DNA of 64,000 nt from Chitinophaga pinensis DSM 2588 (lineage in GTDB: Bacteria; Bacteroidota; Bacteroidia; Chitinophagales; Chitinophagaceae), in assembly GCF_000024005.1 (NCBI RefSeq), contig NC_013132.1, positions 2,474,001 to 2,538,000 of the forward strand, written 5' to 3'. Made by a program: the position numbers and the translations under genes. Below the pieces are notes generated by a model. It searched no databases, had not been told where the DNA came from, and saw only the letters and a program-made list of their open reading frames with translations. Shown here piece by piece: positions 43,946 through 53,163 of the stretch. Positions within the stretch are counted from its first letter, which is position 1. Each line of letters begins with the position of its first letter.

Positions 43946-44180
43946 ATATGTGCATATCATTTAATTGAGTTGTACCGGCACAGAGGCGGGCTATTTCTGA
44001 AGTTTGTATACAGTTATCTCAATGAGTTCATGCACTAAAAAAATGATTAAATTACTGGGATCTGGGGTATTCACCGGACCTGAGAAGACTTCTTTCCTGT
44101 GATAGCGGGCTACCGTATTGCACCACTGTCGAGATTACCCGCTTATCACTATCTGAAGAAAATGAATTATTTTGCCGCGC
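43946..44180. other. Gap upstream of the defence operon
   Basis: 235 bp with no gene. No clean TAnnTTTG promoter is found; TATTTTG at 44167-44173 is one base short. An inverted repeat-like AGCGGGCTACC / TTACCCGCT lies around 44106-44150. Confidence 0.35.
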
Positions 44181-45452
44181 ATGGCGAAGATAACTACCCG
44201 ACCAGTTAAACCTGCCAAAGCAGCAGGCGAGACTCCACCCACAGAAGAAAAACGTTATGGCAAGTTTCAACTCACCAAAAGAGAACGGGCCTGGCTTCCA
44301 TTGCGCTCAGAAACTCCTTTTCAGCGCATCAATGAATGCTATGACATGAACGTCCGGCTATACATCACCTGTATGAGATCCTTAAATGAAGAGCGACAGG
44401 CGGAAGGCGATAACGTCGAGGATTACATCATAAGACTGATGAAGGACGCCCGGGTAGCTGTTCATGGCAGACATGGGAAAGATGACCGGTACGACATATA
44501 TTATCTGCTTTTCAGGAAGGTAGAAAATGCTTTCAGAAGGAAATATCACCTCGGCCGGATACATGATACTTTCCTGTTTGACAGAGAAGTGAAGAAACTC
44601 GAAAACTCGCTGGGTGTCGTTTTTAACAGGATTGTAGATCAGCATGCTGACACGATTATGCCTGCCAGTGACGCTTTGCAGGCACAGTTTTATAAAAGGA
44701 TGCCTAAACGATGGGCTGATTATTACAATTATAATGTAGAAAAATCTGTCAATGCCGATAACTGGCAGGAATGGTTAGCGCATATCGACCAGATGCCTGT
44801 TCCGGTGGATAAGAAGGGCGCTGCAGATTCCTTCTGGTTCTGGGTGGCTAAGTTATTTGGTACATACGACCGGCAGGTCGCCGCTACCTTTTACCTGAAA
44901 TATATAAACGCCGTTGCCAGTGAAATAGACATTAATTCCCTGTCACGGTTAAAAGCTACTTATGGGAAATTCGTTTCCAATGAAAAGGAATTAAAAGCGC
45001 TACAGCTATTAATAAAGGAATTGATTCAGCACAGGGATCTCAAAGCTGTACTGGCGGAAGTGCCTTACATCTATAACAGGAAATATACCTCTGTAGAACT
45101 CGATGAACAGGCTATTGATAAGGCGGCCACCAAACATGCAGATACGGTAAAAGTACTCAATAAATTATTAGCAGAGGAAGAAGTGGCTACTGTCAAACAA
45201 CCGAAAAAAGCCACTAACAGCCAATTAACACCTATACAAACCGGCTTGTTGCAGCTATTTCAGCAACACAAATTTACCCTTACTAAAGATGAGGTAAGCA
45301 AGTATGCCAAGAGTCATAAGCTCCTAAAGAATAAATTAATAGAAAGCATCAATGACGCCTGTCAGGAGCTGCTGGATGATGTATTAATCGAGGAGACGGG
45401 AGAGGGCTATGAAGTACTTGAAAAATATTACCACAAAATTATCCTTGTATGA
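44181..45452 (+). CDS. sngA: TerB-domain protein of a Shango-type defence operon (SngA-like)
   Basis: 423 residues from the ATG at 44181. The N-terminal half is helical and charged, with no recognised domain (KRERAWLPLRSETPFQRINECYD, DRYDIYYLLFRKVENAFRRKY). The C-terminus has a TerB-C-like ending: FTLTKDEVSKYAKSHKLLKN, KLIESINDACQELLDDVLIE, EYVLEKYYHKII-like. TerB domains bind metal and appear in Ter-linked nucleic-acid-processing systems. Together with the overlapping ATPase and helicase this gives the TerB/ATPase/helicase order described for the Shango anti-phage system. The gene stops 4 bases into the next one. The specific role of TerB in Shango is not established. Confidence 0.75.
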   Translation: MAKITTRPVKPAKAAGETPPTEEKRYGKFQLTKRERAWLPLRSETPFQRINECYDMNVRLYITCMRSLNEERQAEGDNVEDYIIRLMKDARVAVHGRHGKDDRYDIYYLLFRKVENAFRRKYHLGRIHDTFLFDREVKKLENSLGVVFNRIVDQHADTIMPASDALQAQFYKRMPKRWADYYNYNVEKSVNADNWQEWLAHIDQMPVPVDKKGAADSFWFWVAKLFGTYDRQVAATFYLKYINAVASEIDINSLSRLKATYGKFVSNEKELKALQLLIKELIQHRDLKAVLAEVPYIYNRKYTSVELDEQAIDKAATKHADTVKVLNKLLAEEEVATVKQPKKATNSQLTPIQTGLLQLFQQHKFTLTKDEVSKYAKSHKLLKNKLIESINDACQELLDDVLIEETGEGYEVLEKYYHKIILV

Positions 45453-46750
45453 TAGAGCATGTCAAACCAAAAGAAGCAACAGCTATCATTAATTCTTTGT
45501 TAGGCGGGGTGGTACCGAAGATCGGTCTCCAACATATTACTGTAGGCCGCTCAGCTGAAGTGGCATCGTTTCTGACTGCGCTGGAAGATGTAAAGAACGG
45601 GCATAGCATGATGAAATTCTGGATTGGTGATTATGGTTCCGGCAAATCATTCATGATGCACCTGCTGAATACGGTGGCAATGAAACAAAAATTTGTAGTA
45701 GCGAATGCGGACTTCACTCCGGAGAACCGCCTGTATTCAACTGAAAATAGAGCTACGTTATTATACACTGCCATCATCGATAGTCTGGCCATTCAGTCAA
45801 TGCCGGAAGGCGGCGCATTACCAACTCTGCTGGAGAAATGGATAGAGCAGATCATGTCCGAAACGGCGGAGGAACTTGATATAGATGTAAATGATGTAAG
45901 AGAGGAGAAATATGTGAAGCAATTGCGTGCTAATATGGAACGCAAGCTGAACGAGGTGACTGACATTGGTAGTTTTGAGTTTAATAAAGTGATTGTAAAG
46001 TATTTTGAAGCCTATCTCAGGGAAGACGACGAATTGCGCATATGTGCATTGCGTTGGCTGAAAGGAGAATATCGCAATAAGACCCATGCGCGGATGGAAC
46101 TGGGGGCAAGGGAGATTATCGACGATGGGAACTATTACAATATGCTTAAAAATTTCTGTCGGTTGTTTGTAAGCATGGGATACAATGGATTTATCATTAA
46201 TCTGGATGAAGCGATTAATCTCTATAAAATCACGATGTCGCATAACCGGGAGAAGAATTATGAGAAATTGTTAAGCATGTATAATGACTGCTTTCAGGGT
46301 AAGGTAAGTCATCTGTTCTTCAATATCGCCGGTACGAGAGAATTTCTCGAAAATGAAAGACGTGGATTGTTCAGTTATCATGCGCTGAAGTCAAGACTGG
46401 AGACAAACAAGCATGAAACAAACGGTATACGCGATTTTGCGCAACCGGTAATTCGCCTGTTGCCACTGGACAATACGGAAGTATTCGTACTGCTGCAAAG
46501 TTTGCGACAGATCTTTGAATTGAATTATAACACTACCATCAACATCGACAAAGAAGACATTCGTCAGTTCATGGAAGATATCTATAACAAGCCGGGCGCT
46601 CATGAATTCCTTACGCCCCGCGAAGTGATCCGTGATTTCCTGAATGTACTCAGCATCATGCGACAAAACCCGGATCTGGATAAAAGAGCATTTATAAAGA
46701 AAATCAAGATACGGGATGAACGGCCCCATGATAATATCAAAGAAATATGA
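45449..46750 (+). CDS. sngB: DUF2791/BrxD-like ATPase of a Shango-type defence operon (SngB-like)
   Basis: 433 residues. Opening IEHVKPKEATAIINSLLGGVVP, IGLQHITVGRSAEVASFL is typical of the BREX-associated ATP-binding family (BrxD, DUF2791). Walker A GDYGSGKSF at residues 60-68, Walker B-like GFIINLDEAINLYK, and the sensor-like NIAGTREFLENE follow; the rest is helical and ends at a conserved TPREVIRDFLNVLSIM. It starts 4 bases before the sngA stop and overlaps the helicase by 4 bases, so the three proteins are probably made together and form a complex. Confidence 0.8.
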   Translation: MIEHVKPKEATAIINSLLGGVVPKIGLQHITVGRSAEVASFLTALEDVKNGHSMMKFWIGDYGSGKSFMMHLLNTVAMKQKFVVANADFTPENRLYSTENRATLLYTAIIDSLAIQSMPEGGALPTLLEKWIEQIMSETAEELDIDVNDVREEKYVKQLRANMERKLNEVTDIGSFEFNKVIVKYFEAYLREDDELRICALRWLKGEYRNKTHARMELGAREIIDDGNYYNMLKNFCRLFVSMGYNGFIINLDEAINLYKITMSHNREKNYEKLLSMYNDCFQGKVSHLFFNIAGTREFLENERRGLFSYHALKSRLETNKHETNGIRDFAQPVIRLLPLDNTEVFVLLQSLRQIFELNYNTTINIDKEDIRQFMEDIYNKPGAHEFLTPREVIRDFLNVLSIMRQNPDLDKRAFIKKIKIRDERPHDNIKEI

Positions 46751-48873
46751 CGGCCTATGAAATGTTGAGTGAGCCCATTCGCCGGTATGTAAGAGATAAA
46801 AAATGGGAAACACTGCGTCCGATACAGGAGGCTGCTATCACGAGGATACTCAGTACGGACAATCATTATATACTTGTATCAGCTACGGCATCCGGCAAAA
46901 CGGAGGCTGCTTTTCTGCCTGTGTTGTCCGCGGTGGACTTTAAGCAGCCAGGCATTCAGGTATTGTATATTTCACCGTTGGTAGCACTTATCAATGACCA
47001 GTTTGAACGGGCGGAACTGTTATGTAAATACCTGGATATACCAGTGACAAGATGGCACGGAGAAAGTAATCGTTCCGATAAGATGAAGCGTATAGAAGAG
47101 GCGCATGGTATTCTACTCATCACACCAGAATCAATAGAAGGTTTATTTTCAAACCGGCCAGAACGGGGACGGGTACTCTTCTCTAATTTGCAGTTTATCA
47201 TCGTTGACGAGGTTCATAGTTTTCTGAATACAGATCGTGGATTGCATCTGCGTTCGTTATTATCGCGTATACATGCGCTGGCAAAGACGAAGCCGGCAAG
47301 AATGATCGGACTTTCTGCCACTATCGGAGATTATGAAGCTGCTAAGCAATTCACCGGAGAGCCTGACAGGACAAAGGTACTGGTGGATAGTACGCCTAAA
47401 CAGATGCAAGCGGAGTTTGTGTACTGGCCGGTAAGCGCCTATAAGGGGTTTAGCGACGCTTTTATCAATGATCTGTATGAGGATACTAAGAACAGCAAGG
47501 TTTTGCTGTTTCCCAACAGTAGGAAAAACGTGGAAGAACTGGCCTCAAAACTGCGCGGAAAAGCAGAACAACATCAGGGGCATACCGCGTGGTTTTCACA
47601 TCATGCATCTTTAACCAAAGAGCAACGGCATTATGCAGAGGAATTTGCGAAAAACAGTACGCGGCAGCCTTACTGTATCATTTGTACTTCTACATTGGAA
47701 CTTGGTATTGATATAGGTTCTGTAGATCTGGTGGTACAGGTAGATGCCTCGCCTTCTGTTGCATCGCTTATTCAGCGCACAGGGCGTAGCGGGAGGCAGG
47801 AAGGTGCTATGAGCCGCCTGTTGATGTATGCCACCAGACCATGGTCCCTGCTGCAATCTATTGCCTGTTGGGAATTGTACCAATCAGGTTATGTAGAGCC
47901 GTTGAAAGACAGGACCAAACCTTTCGATATTCTTTTTCATCAGATTTTATCGATTGCCAGAGAGTGCTATGGTATAACCCGCAAAGCATTGGTAGAGCGG
48001 ATCATGGGGAATGCTGTTTTTAAGGAGCTAAGTAAAGAAGAAATCACGGGTCTGATCACACACATGGTAAAGGAGTCATTCCTGGAAGACCTGAAGCGAG
48101 AACTGATTGTTGGGTACAAGGGAGAAGCAATCACGAATTCCCGGGACTTTTATGCGATGTTCAGTTCACCCGAAAAGATAAAGGTTGTACATGCAGGTAT
48201 AACTATTGGTTCCATTGATGAAGAAGATGCGTATGCGCTTTTTCCTGGCACCTGTATATTGCTGGCCACAAAAAGCTGGATGATCACTGATATAGACCGG
48301 CTGGCCGGTAAGATAACGGTGGTGGCGACGAACAAGTCCGGAAAAACATTTTTTTCCAGTGAGGGGATGGCTGTGCATCCTAAGATAGAGGAGAAGATGC
48401 TGGAGCTGCTTTGTACAGATACGCTGAAGGCCGAATTGCAACCTGATGCGCTGGCTTGCCTGCATACACTCAGGGAGCAATTTTCACGTGTGGTGCTGCA
48501 TAATTTTGAGTCTGAACGCCCTGTATTTATTCATCAGGGATTCATCACCTGGTTTCCATTTGCAGGTGACAGAATACACAGTACACTGGCTTATCTGCTG
48601 AAGGAGGTCGATATGCACCCGGATACGCCTGGTATGGAGCTGACCCTGGAAATTGGATTTTCAAATTTGCTGCCATTACTTAAAAAGGAGATATTACTAT
48701 TACCACAGCGTATAAGTGATATCATGGATCATAGTCCCGATACTTTTTATACCGGCAAGTGGGGAAGGTATCTGCCACTCAGCTTAAAGAAGCAGTATGT
48801 AATGGAGGAGGAGTTTGATATAAAAGGTACTGCGGCGTTTATTGAGAGATTGAAGCTGGTGAAGATCGTTTAA
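46747..48873 (+). CDS. sngC: Lhr-like DEAD/DEAH helicase of a Shango-type defence operon (SngC-like)
   Basis: 708 residues, superfamily 2 helicase. Q-motif-like LRPIQEAAI, Walker A SATASGKTEA (45-54), TPESIEG, DEVH box VDEVHS (153-158), SAT motif LSATIG, motif V TSTLELGIDIGSVDLVVQVD and motif VI QRTGRSGR (343-350) are all present. The C-terminal region (winged-helix and Lhr-like beta domains: GYKGEAITNSRDFYAMF, ALFPGTCILLATKSW) matches BrxHI/Lhr helicases, which unwind DNA or DNA-RNA hybrids. Third and last gene of the operon. Confidence in the helicase is very high, in the system name good. Confidence 0.85.
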   Translation: MTAYEMLSEPIRRYVRDKKWETLRPIQEAAITRILSTDNHYILVSATASGKTEAAFLPVLSAVDFKQPGIQVLYISPLVALINDQFERAELLCKYLDIPVTRWHGESNRSDKMKRIEEAHGILLITPESIEGLFSNRPERGRVLFSNLQFIIVDEVHSFLNTDRGLHLRSLLSRIHALAKTKPARMIGLSATIGDYEAAKQFTGEPDRTKVLVDSTPKQMQAEFVYWPVSAYKGFSDAFINDLYEDTKNSKVLLFPNSRKNVEELASKLRGKAEQHQGHTAWFSHHASLTKEQRHYAEEFAKNSTRQPYCIICTSTLELGIDIGSVDLVVQVDASPSVASLIQRTGRSGRQEGAMSRLLMYATRPWSLLQSIACWELYQSGYVEPLKDRTKPFDILFHQILSIARECYGITRKALVERIMGNAVFKELSKEEITGLITHMVKESFLEDLKRELIVGYKGEAITNSRDFYAMFSSPEKIKVVHAGITIGSIDEEDAYALFPGTCILLATKSWMITDIDRLAGKITVVATNKSGKTFFSSEGMAVHPKIEEKMLELLCTDTLKAELQPDALACLHTLREQFSRVVLHNFESERPVFIHQGFITWFPFAGDRIHSTLAYLLKEVDMHPDTPGMELTLEIGFSNLLPLLKKEILLLPQRISDIMDHSPDTFYTGKWGRYLPLSLKKQYVMEEEFDIKGTAAFIERLKLVKIV

Positions 48874-48953
48874 GAGCCGATAATTTTTATCCGGTTTTAT
48901 AATTGATTTGATGATACTTGAGACATATTTGAAAGGAAGAAGCACTTTTAAAC

Positions 48954-49559
48954 ATGATAATGAACACATCAGGTATACTAATATGTCTTTTTTTTTCTTT
49001 TCTATCCGGTAATACAGATGAAAAGATTGATGACTTATTTCTTCAATGGAACAGGCTCACTTTGTGCACGCTGGAAAAAACGTGTAATAATATGAAACAG
49101 GAGAATGACAGTTCTCTATGTGCTAATCGCCTTGCAAGTTTACCATATATGTGGTCAGTAACAACAGATAGTCTTAACAGGGACTCTATCAGATGGCGGT
49201 TTTTGAAGAAAATAACAACAGATGCGCTACCTCTTAAAAACAATTGGACAATAATAGAACTTAAAAAATCGGGTGAAGTGGTTCGAATACTTAATTATGT
49301 GATTTGTTACAGGGAATCAGATGCTGTTGTATTTACTTATCGTTATGAAAGTGGAAGCTGGCAGAAGGTTGGTGAGAAAAATGCATCTTTAACCAGAGCT
49401 GATGCTGAAATTCCTGTTAAACGTGCCTCATTTTCACGAACAGGCTATCAACACGATGTGATTATCACTAATTTTTCTGACGACTCACTAGTGTCATCTA
49501 TTTATTATATGCCGTATATGCTTCGCAACGGTAACCGTATTGTTAAATTATTAAACTAG
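48954..49559 (+). CDS. Hypothetical secreted protein downstream of the defence operon
   Basis: 201 residues. A signal-like N-terminus (MIMNTSGILICLFFSFLSG) is followed by a mixed alpha/beta body with no recognised motif (TLEKTCNNMKQENDSS, VVRILNYVICYRESDAVVFTYRYE, YQHDVIITNFSDDSLVSSIYY). It starts 80 bases after sngC on the same strand and has its own terminator, so it may ride on the defence transcript. A role in defence is not supported by anything visible; it resembles lineage-specific secreted proteins. It is probably a real gene given the signal peptide and clean terminator. Confidence 0.55.
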   Translation: MIMNTSGILICLFFSFLSGNTDEKIDDLFLQWNRLTLCTLEKTCNNMKQENDSSLCANRLASLPYMWSVTTDSLNRDSIRWRFLKKITTDALPLKNNWTIIELKKSGEVVRILNYVICYRESDAVVFTYRYESGSWQKVGEKNASLTRADAEIPVKRASFSRTGYQHDVIITNFSDDSLVSSIYYMPYMLRNGNRIVKLLN

Positions 49560-49600
49560 TATAAGAAAGCTGCGTGGTTTAAGCGGTTAAAAGTTAACAT

Positions 49601-49635
49601 AAAAAGAGGCAACTTATAAAAAGCTGCCTCTTTTT
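49601..49635. terminator. Shared terminator of the hypothetical gene and the glycosidase-like gene
   Basis: AAAAAGAGGCA/TGCCTCTTTTT (49601-49611 with 49625-49635) forms an 11-bp stem with A/T runs on both sides, usable in both directions. Confidence 0.85.
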
Positions 49636-49779
49636 ATGCTCATAAGTGTAGGACCTTTCTCGCTCAATAGACTAATGATTTTAAGAATCTCCTGTAGCTG
49701 CTATACAGGAATGCCAGATATTATCGATACTTATTGTTGCTCAATAACATACTGTGTATGGAGGATTTTTTACAAATAC

Positions 49780-52281
49780 TCAAATGTCTTTTTTGATGGT
49801 GACTTTCAGCTGCCCCGGAATGCCGGATGCAATGACCATACGGCCTTTGTTTGTAGTTTTTAATCGTTTTGTCAACTGGCCGGTATTGACCGTGTAATAG
49901 CTATCCGATGCCAGGCCATTTATTTCCATTTTTACCTGCCCTTTGCATTGTAATCTGAACGAGAGATGTTGTTCATCCCAAAGGAGGATTGTCAGGTCTA
50001 TATTTGGTTTTCCGGCAGTTTTTTTTACTTCCAGTGTGCAACTGTCTTGATTAAGATGAAAATAACGAAGCCCCGTCTGCGAGTTTGCTACACCGAAACC
50101 TGTTGAGGAGGAAACTGAAAAGTGGTTTCCACTCAGCTCATATTTTCCCTGGTTGAGTGTAACCTGATAGGCAGTGTCACGAAGTATATATCTGAATGAG
50201 GTACCATCCAGCGAGTTATTCAGGTGCGGCTCAAGGCCCATCCGGTTCCATTTAGGCCGGATGCCATATATATCGCGGTATAAGGCTGTTATTGTTGTGG
50301 ATATTCCTGCCAGTACGTCATCACCGAGTCCTTGTTGTGTTACCCTGCTATACCGTTGTGAGGACAGTCCATCCAGCTGGTATTGATGAAGGATGTTCTT
50401 GATATATTTTAGTGCAATGTCCCTGTTATACGACGCGTAGGCGCGGACGCCCAGATATCCCCATGTTGGAAAGATGTCTCCATTCTCGTACTTGGGGAAC
50501 GGCCAGTTCCCCCCGGACACCTCTTCTTCTTTAAATGAATCGAAGCATAATGGCCAGTGAAAGAGTTTTTCACGTGTCATACGTTGCTCAATGCTGTCAA
50601 GGAGTATCTTAATACGTGCAGGCTGATCACATATACCAAATGCAATGGCGGCAAAGTTCACAGGAGTAACCATATTATTGCCATGTATGCTGCCATCATT
50701 ATCCCGCCAGTAAACATATTGTCCGTCTTTTTCAGACCAGAACCCTCCGGCCTCAGTAGGTTTGTTAAATGCTGTTTTCAGCTTTAGCGCCAGCGAAGCA
50801 TAATATTCCGACTTAGGTGTATCGCCCATTATCCGCTCGCAATCTGACCAGCGCAGGAGTGCTTCGTACATCTGCGCATTTACAAAAGCATTTTCATAAC
50901 TGGCCCAGACAATGTCCAGCCAGTCGCTGGCTGTTTTTTCTGCGATGTTATGATTCACCATTTCAAAGATATCATTGTGGTTGCTGTCTCTCCGGATAAG
51001 CCAGTTCAGGGCTTTTTCGCAGCTTTGCTGATGCGATCTCAGCCAACTGAGTTTTCCTGTAATGTCAAATTGTTCGCAGACATTGATGACATAACCTGTT
51101 TGCGAATCGACAGTATAGCCCCACATCGCTTCATAATACCCTGTTTCTTTGTTATAGGTGCCAGGGATCTCATCTCCGGGAACATTGTGCCAACGGGACA
51201 GTACCCTTCCGTCTGGCTTGATGGCCTGGTCACGTTCCTGGTCAAGGGTCGCTGAGAGGTTGCGGTCATAATTCGGGTCATTCAAAGCCAGTCCTATCTG
51301 TGCAAAAAATGGTTCATGCAGGCATTTCCAATTGGTCAGCCATCCATTACCGCCGCTGATGTTGTTGTCAACTACGCCATAACGACCGGTGGTATTCAGC
51401 AATTCGCGGACAGCGGTGGCGTTTATGCCTCTTAAATTGCCCCTTGAATATACTTTCGGATAGTCTACATAGGCTATATCATATCGGACCTTGACTTTAC
51501 TTTTCCTGACCTTATATGGCGCAAAAACGAGGGCTTTACCCCGTATAAAGCGACTCAGATGATAACGTTGTTTTAAACAGGAATCACTGATCATGTGGTT
51601 AACGATAAATTCGTCTTTATCGCTGTGACTGTAGCGGACGGCCGTTTCATGATCTGATGTGGCGCGTGTAGTGATCTTTAATCCATCAGCAGATGCGGTA
51701 TTCCACAAAGTAACGTCGCCGGTATGCACGCCATAAGTATCATTGATTTCACTGAGGTATTTGCACCAGACAACACCACCATTACCGAGAATGCCTCCAG
51801 TCCAGGTATTCAAATGCTGAAAAGCCCATTTAGGAAATGCGTTGTCATCCAGTATAGCGTTATTGCTGTATTCACGTGTAATTTCCCAACTGATATTGTC
51901 AGGGGTGTAAGAGAATTCCCAGGTTTCATTGACGCGCAGACTGTCATCGCCATAACTGATACCAGATATGACCAGTCTGTTTTTTGATGGCCGTATACTT
52001 GCTGGTCGGCCGGAGGCGCTATTATATGCTTTCCCTGAGTGAAGTAAAATACCTGTAGTAACTCCGGATGCCGACAGGAGGTTAGCACCACCATTGATGT
52101 GAAGTGCTTTTATCATAGCGCCGTTGTTATAGTCAATCAGCAGCGTAACAGCATTTCCCGGGCAGGAGAGCTGTATCTGGTGGGCTGTTGTGTCAGGCGT
52201 GGCCGCAAACAGCTGCATCTGCGTGAACAATACCAGGAGTACAGAAAGCAGCGTAACACGCTTTAGTATAATAATTTGCAT
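49780..52281 (-). CDS. Secreted six-hairpin glycosidase-like protein
   Basis: 833 residues. A signal peptide (LLSVLLVLFTQMQLFAAT) is followed by an N-terminal beta-sandwich region (about 35-330), an (alpha/alpha)6-barrel-type central region (about 340-690) with GNGGVVWCKYLSEIND earlier and NWPFPKYENGDIFPTWGYLG later, and a C-terminal beta domain whose beginning IYGIRPKWNRMGLEPHLNNSLDG resembles the end domain of GH94/GH95/GH78-type enzymes. The exact family and sugar are not recognised. It is monocistronic and exported, so it probably cleaves or binds extracellular glycans. Alternative: a phosphorylase-like protein without activity. Confidence 0.7.
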   Translation of the reverse strand: MQIIILKRVTLLSVLLVLFTQMQLFAATPDTTAHQIQLSCPGNAVTLLIDYNNGAMIKALHINGGANLLSASGVTTGILLHSGKAYNSASGRPASIRPSKNRLVISGISYGDDSLRVNETWEFSYTPDNISWEITREYSNNAILDDNAFPKWAFQHLNTWTGGILGNGGVVWCKYLSEINDTYGVHTGDVTLWNTASADGLKITTRATSDHETAVRYSHSDKDEFIVNHMISDSCLKQRYHLSRFIRGKALVFAPYKVRKSKVKVRYDIAYVDYPKVYSRGNLRGINATAVRELLNTTGRYGVVDNNISGGNGWLTNWKCLHEPFFAQIGLALNDPNYDRNLSATLDQERDQAIKPDGRVLSRWHNVPGDEIPGTYNKETGYYEAMWGYTVDSQTGYVINVCEQFDITGKLSWLRSHQQSCEKALNWLIRRDSNHNDIFEMVNHNIAEKTASDWLDIVWASYENAFVNAQMYEALLRWSDCERIMGDTPKSEYYASLALKLKTAFNKPTEAGGFWSEKDGQYVYWRDNDGSIHGNNMVTPVNFAAIAFGICDQPARIKILLDSIEQRMTREKLFHWPLCFDSFKEEEVSGGNWPFPKYENGDIFPTWGYLGVRAYASYNRDIALKYIKNILHQYQLDGLSSQRYSRVTQQGLGDDVLAGISTTITALYRDIYGIRPKWNRMGLEPHLNNSLDGTSFRYILRDTAYQVTLNQGKYELSGNHFSVSSSTGFGVANSQTGLRYFHLNQDSCTLEVKKTAGKPNIDLTILLWDEQHLSFRLQCKGQVKMEINGLASDSYYTVNTGQLTKRLKTTNKGRMVIASGIPGQLKVTIKKDI

Positions 52282-52495
52282 ATGCGTTATTGTATATCTG
52301 TGGGCTTTACAACCATTGTTTTGATTGTACTGCTACCATAAATGTATTCAGCTTTTTCCGGGTAATAGCGCAGTTTTTTTCTTTTTAAGTTACACTTTTT
52401 GATATTTTAGTTGTTAGCGCTGGTAGAATTTGCACGACGAATGAGTGCTGTCTGGCATATTAACGCTCATATACCTATAAAAAAATATTAGATAA

Positions 52496-53026
52496 ATGAT
52501 AAAATGCATAGTTATTACCTTGCTTGTCTCTATGATGGCTTGTACTGCTGGCTCAACCAGTTATAAGTCTTTTGATTTTTCAGACAATAGTATTAAAAAG
52601 AAAATAGTCTTGCCTTTACCTCTAAGTTGGGATACATTGAGGCTGCCAGAATTCCTGGACGATCATTTAATTTTTAATAAATATGTGGGCGAGAAGGATT
52701 CATCCGCCTGGATGAATGTCCGTATTTATAATGACAGCAGGTTTAATTCGGCAGATTTGAATTCACTATTAAACTGGCAACTGGAAGATGTGGTGAATGC
52801 TAACTCACCAGTTAAAGTAGAAAAACACATCGGGCGGATTGGCAAAGTGCAACGGAAAGCAGGTATATTGAGTATTGCATACCCTGGAGATACTATCAGT
52901 CTTTTTTCAAGGGAAATTATCATTCATGATAAAGCTATTGTGATATTGTTATCCGTGGTTGATAAGAAGAATGAGAAGCGTATTGAAGAGGTATTCAGGA
53001 AGATAAAATCAGAGATAGATCTTTGA
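52496..53026 (+). CDS. Hypothetical lipoprotein
   Basis: 176 residues. A short signal ending in the lipobox VSMMAC (Cys16) is followed by a domain with SFDFSDNSIKKKIVLPLPLS, LIFNKYVGEKDSSAWMNVRIYND and REIIIHDKAIVILLSVVDKKNEKRIEEVF. This resembles DUF-type lipoproteins with a Mog1/PsbP-like fold but no family is recognised with confidence. It is convergent with acnB across a shared terminator; the 214-bp gap before it (52282-52495) shows no obvious promoter. Confidence 0.55.
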   Translation: MIKCIVITLLVSMMACTAGSTSYKSFDFSDNSIKKKIVLPLPLSWDTLRLPEFLDDHLIFNKYVGEKDSSAWMNVRIYNDSRFNSADLNSLLNWQLEDVVNANSPVKVEKHIGRIGKVQRKAGILSIAYPGDTISLFSREIIIHDKAIVILLSVVDKKNEKRIEEVFRKIKSEIDL

Positions 53027-53105
53027 CAAATATTTTGTATTTGTCATTGACGGGACTTCTGACTGATAGATTGAAAATCCTGTTTTTGTTTTCACTAAAC
53101 GCTAT

Positions 53106-53147
53106 AAAAACAATACCCCTACTCGCAGGAGCAGGGGTATTGTTTTT
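53106..53147. terminator. Shared terminator of the lipoprotein gene and acnB
   Basis: AAAAACAATACCCCT pairs with AGGGGTATTGTTTTT (53106-53120 with 53133-53147), plus CTC/GAG after one mismatch. A/T runs on both sides allow action in both directions. Confidence 0.88.
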
Positions 53148-53163
53148 ATAATGATTTAAAACA

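Noticed and set aside
45449..48873. A BREX system
   Set aside because: The ATPase and helicase resemble BrxD and BrxHI, but no PglX methyltransferase, PglZ or BrxC lies nearby; the TerB gene favours Shango.
49636..49863. A 75-residue plus-strand frame after the terminator at 49601
   Set aside because: It overlaps the 3' end of the glycosidase-like gene in antisense and has an unusual Cys/Tyr-rich composition typical of a shadow frame.
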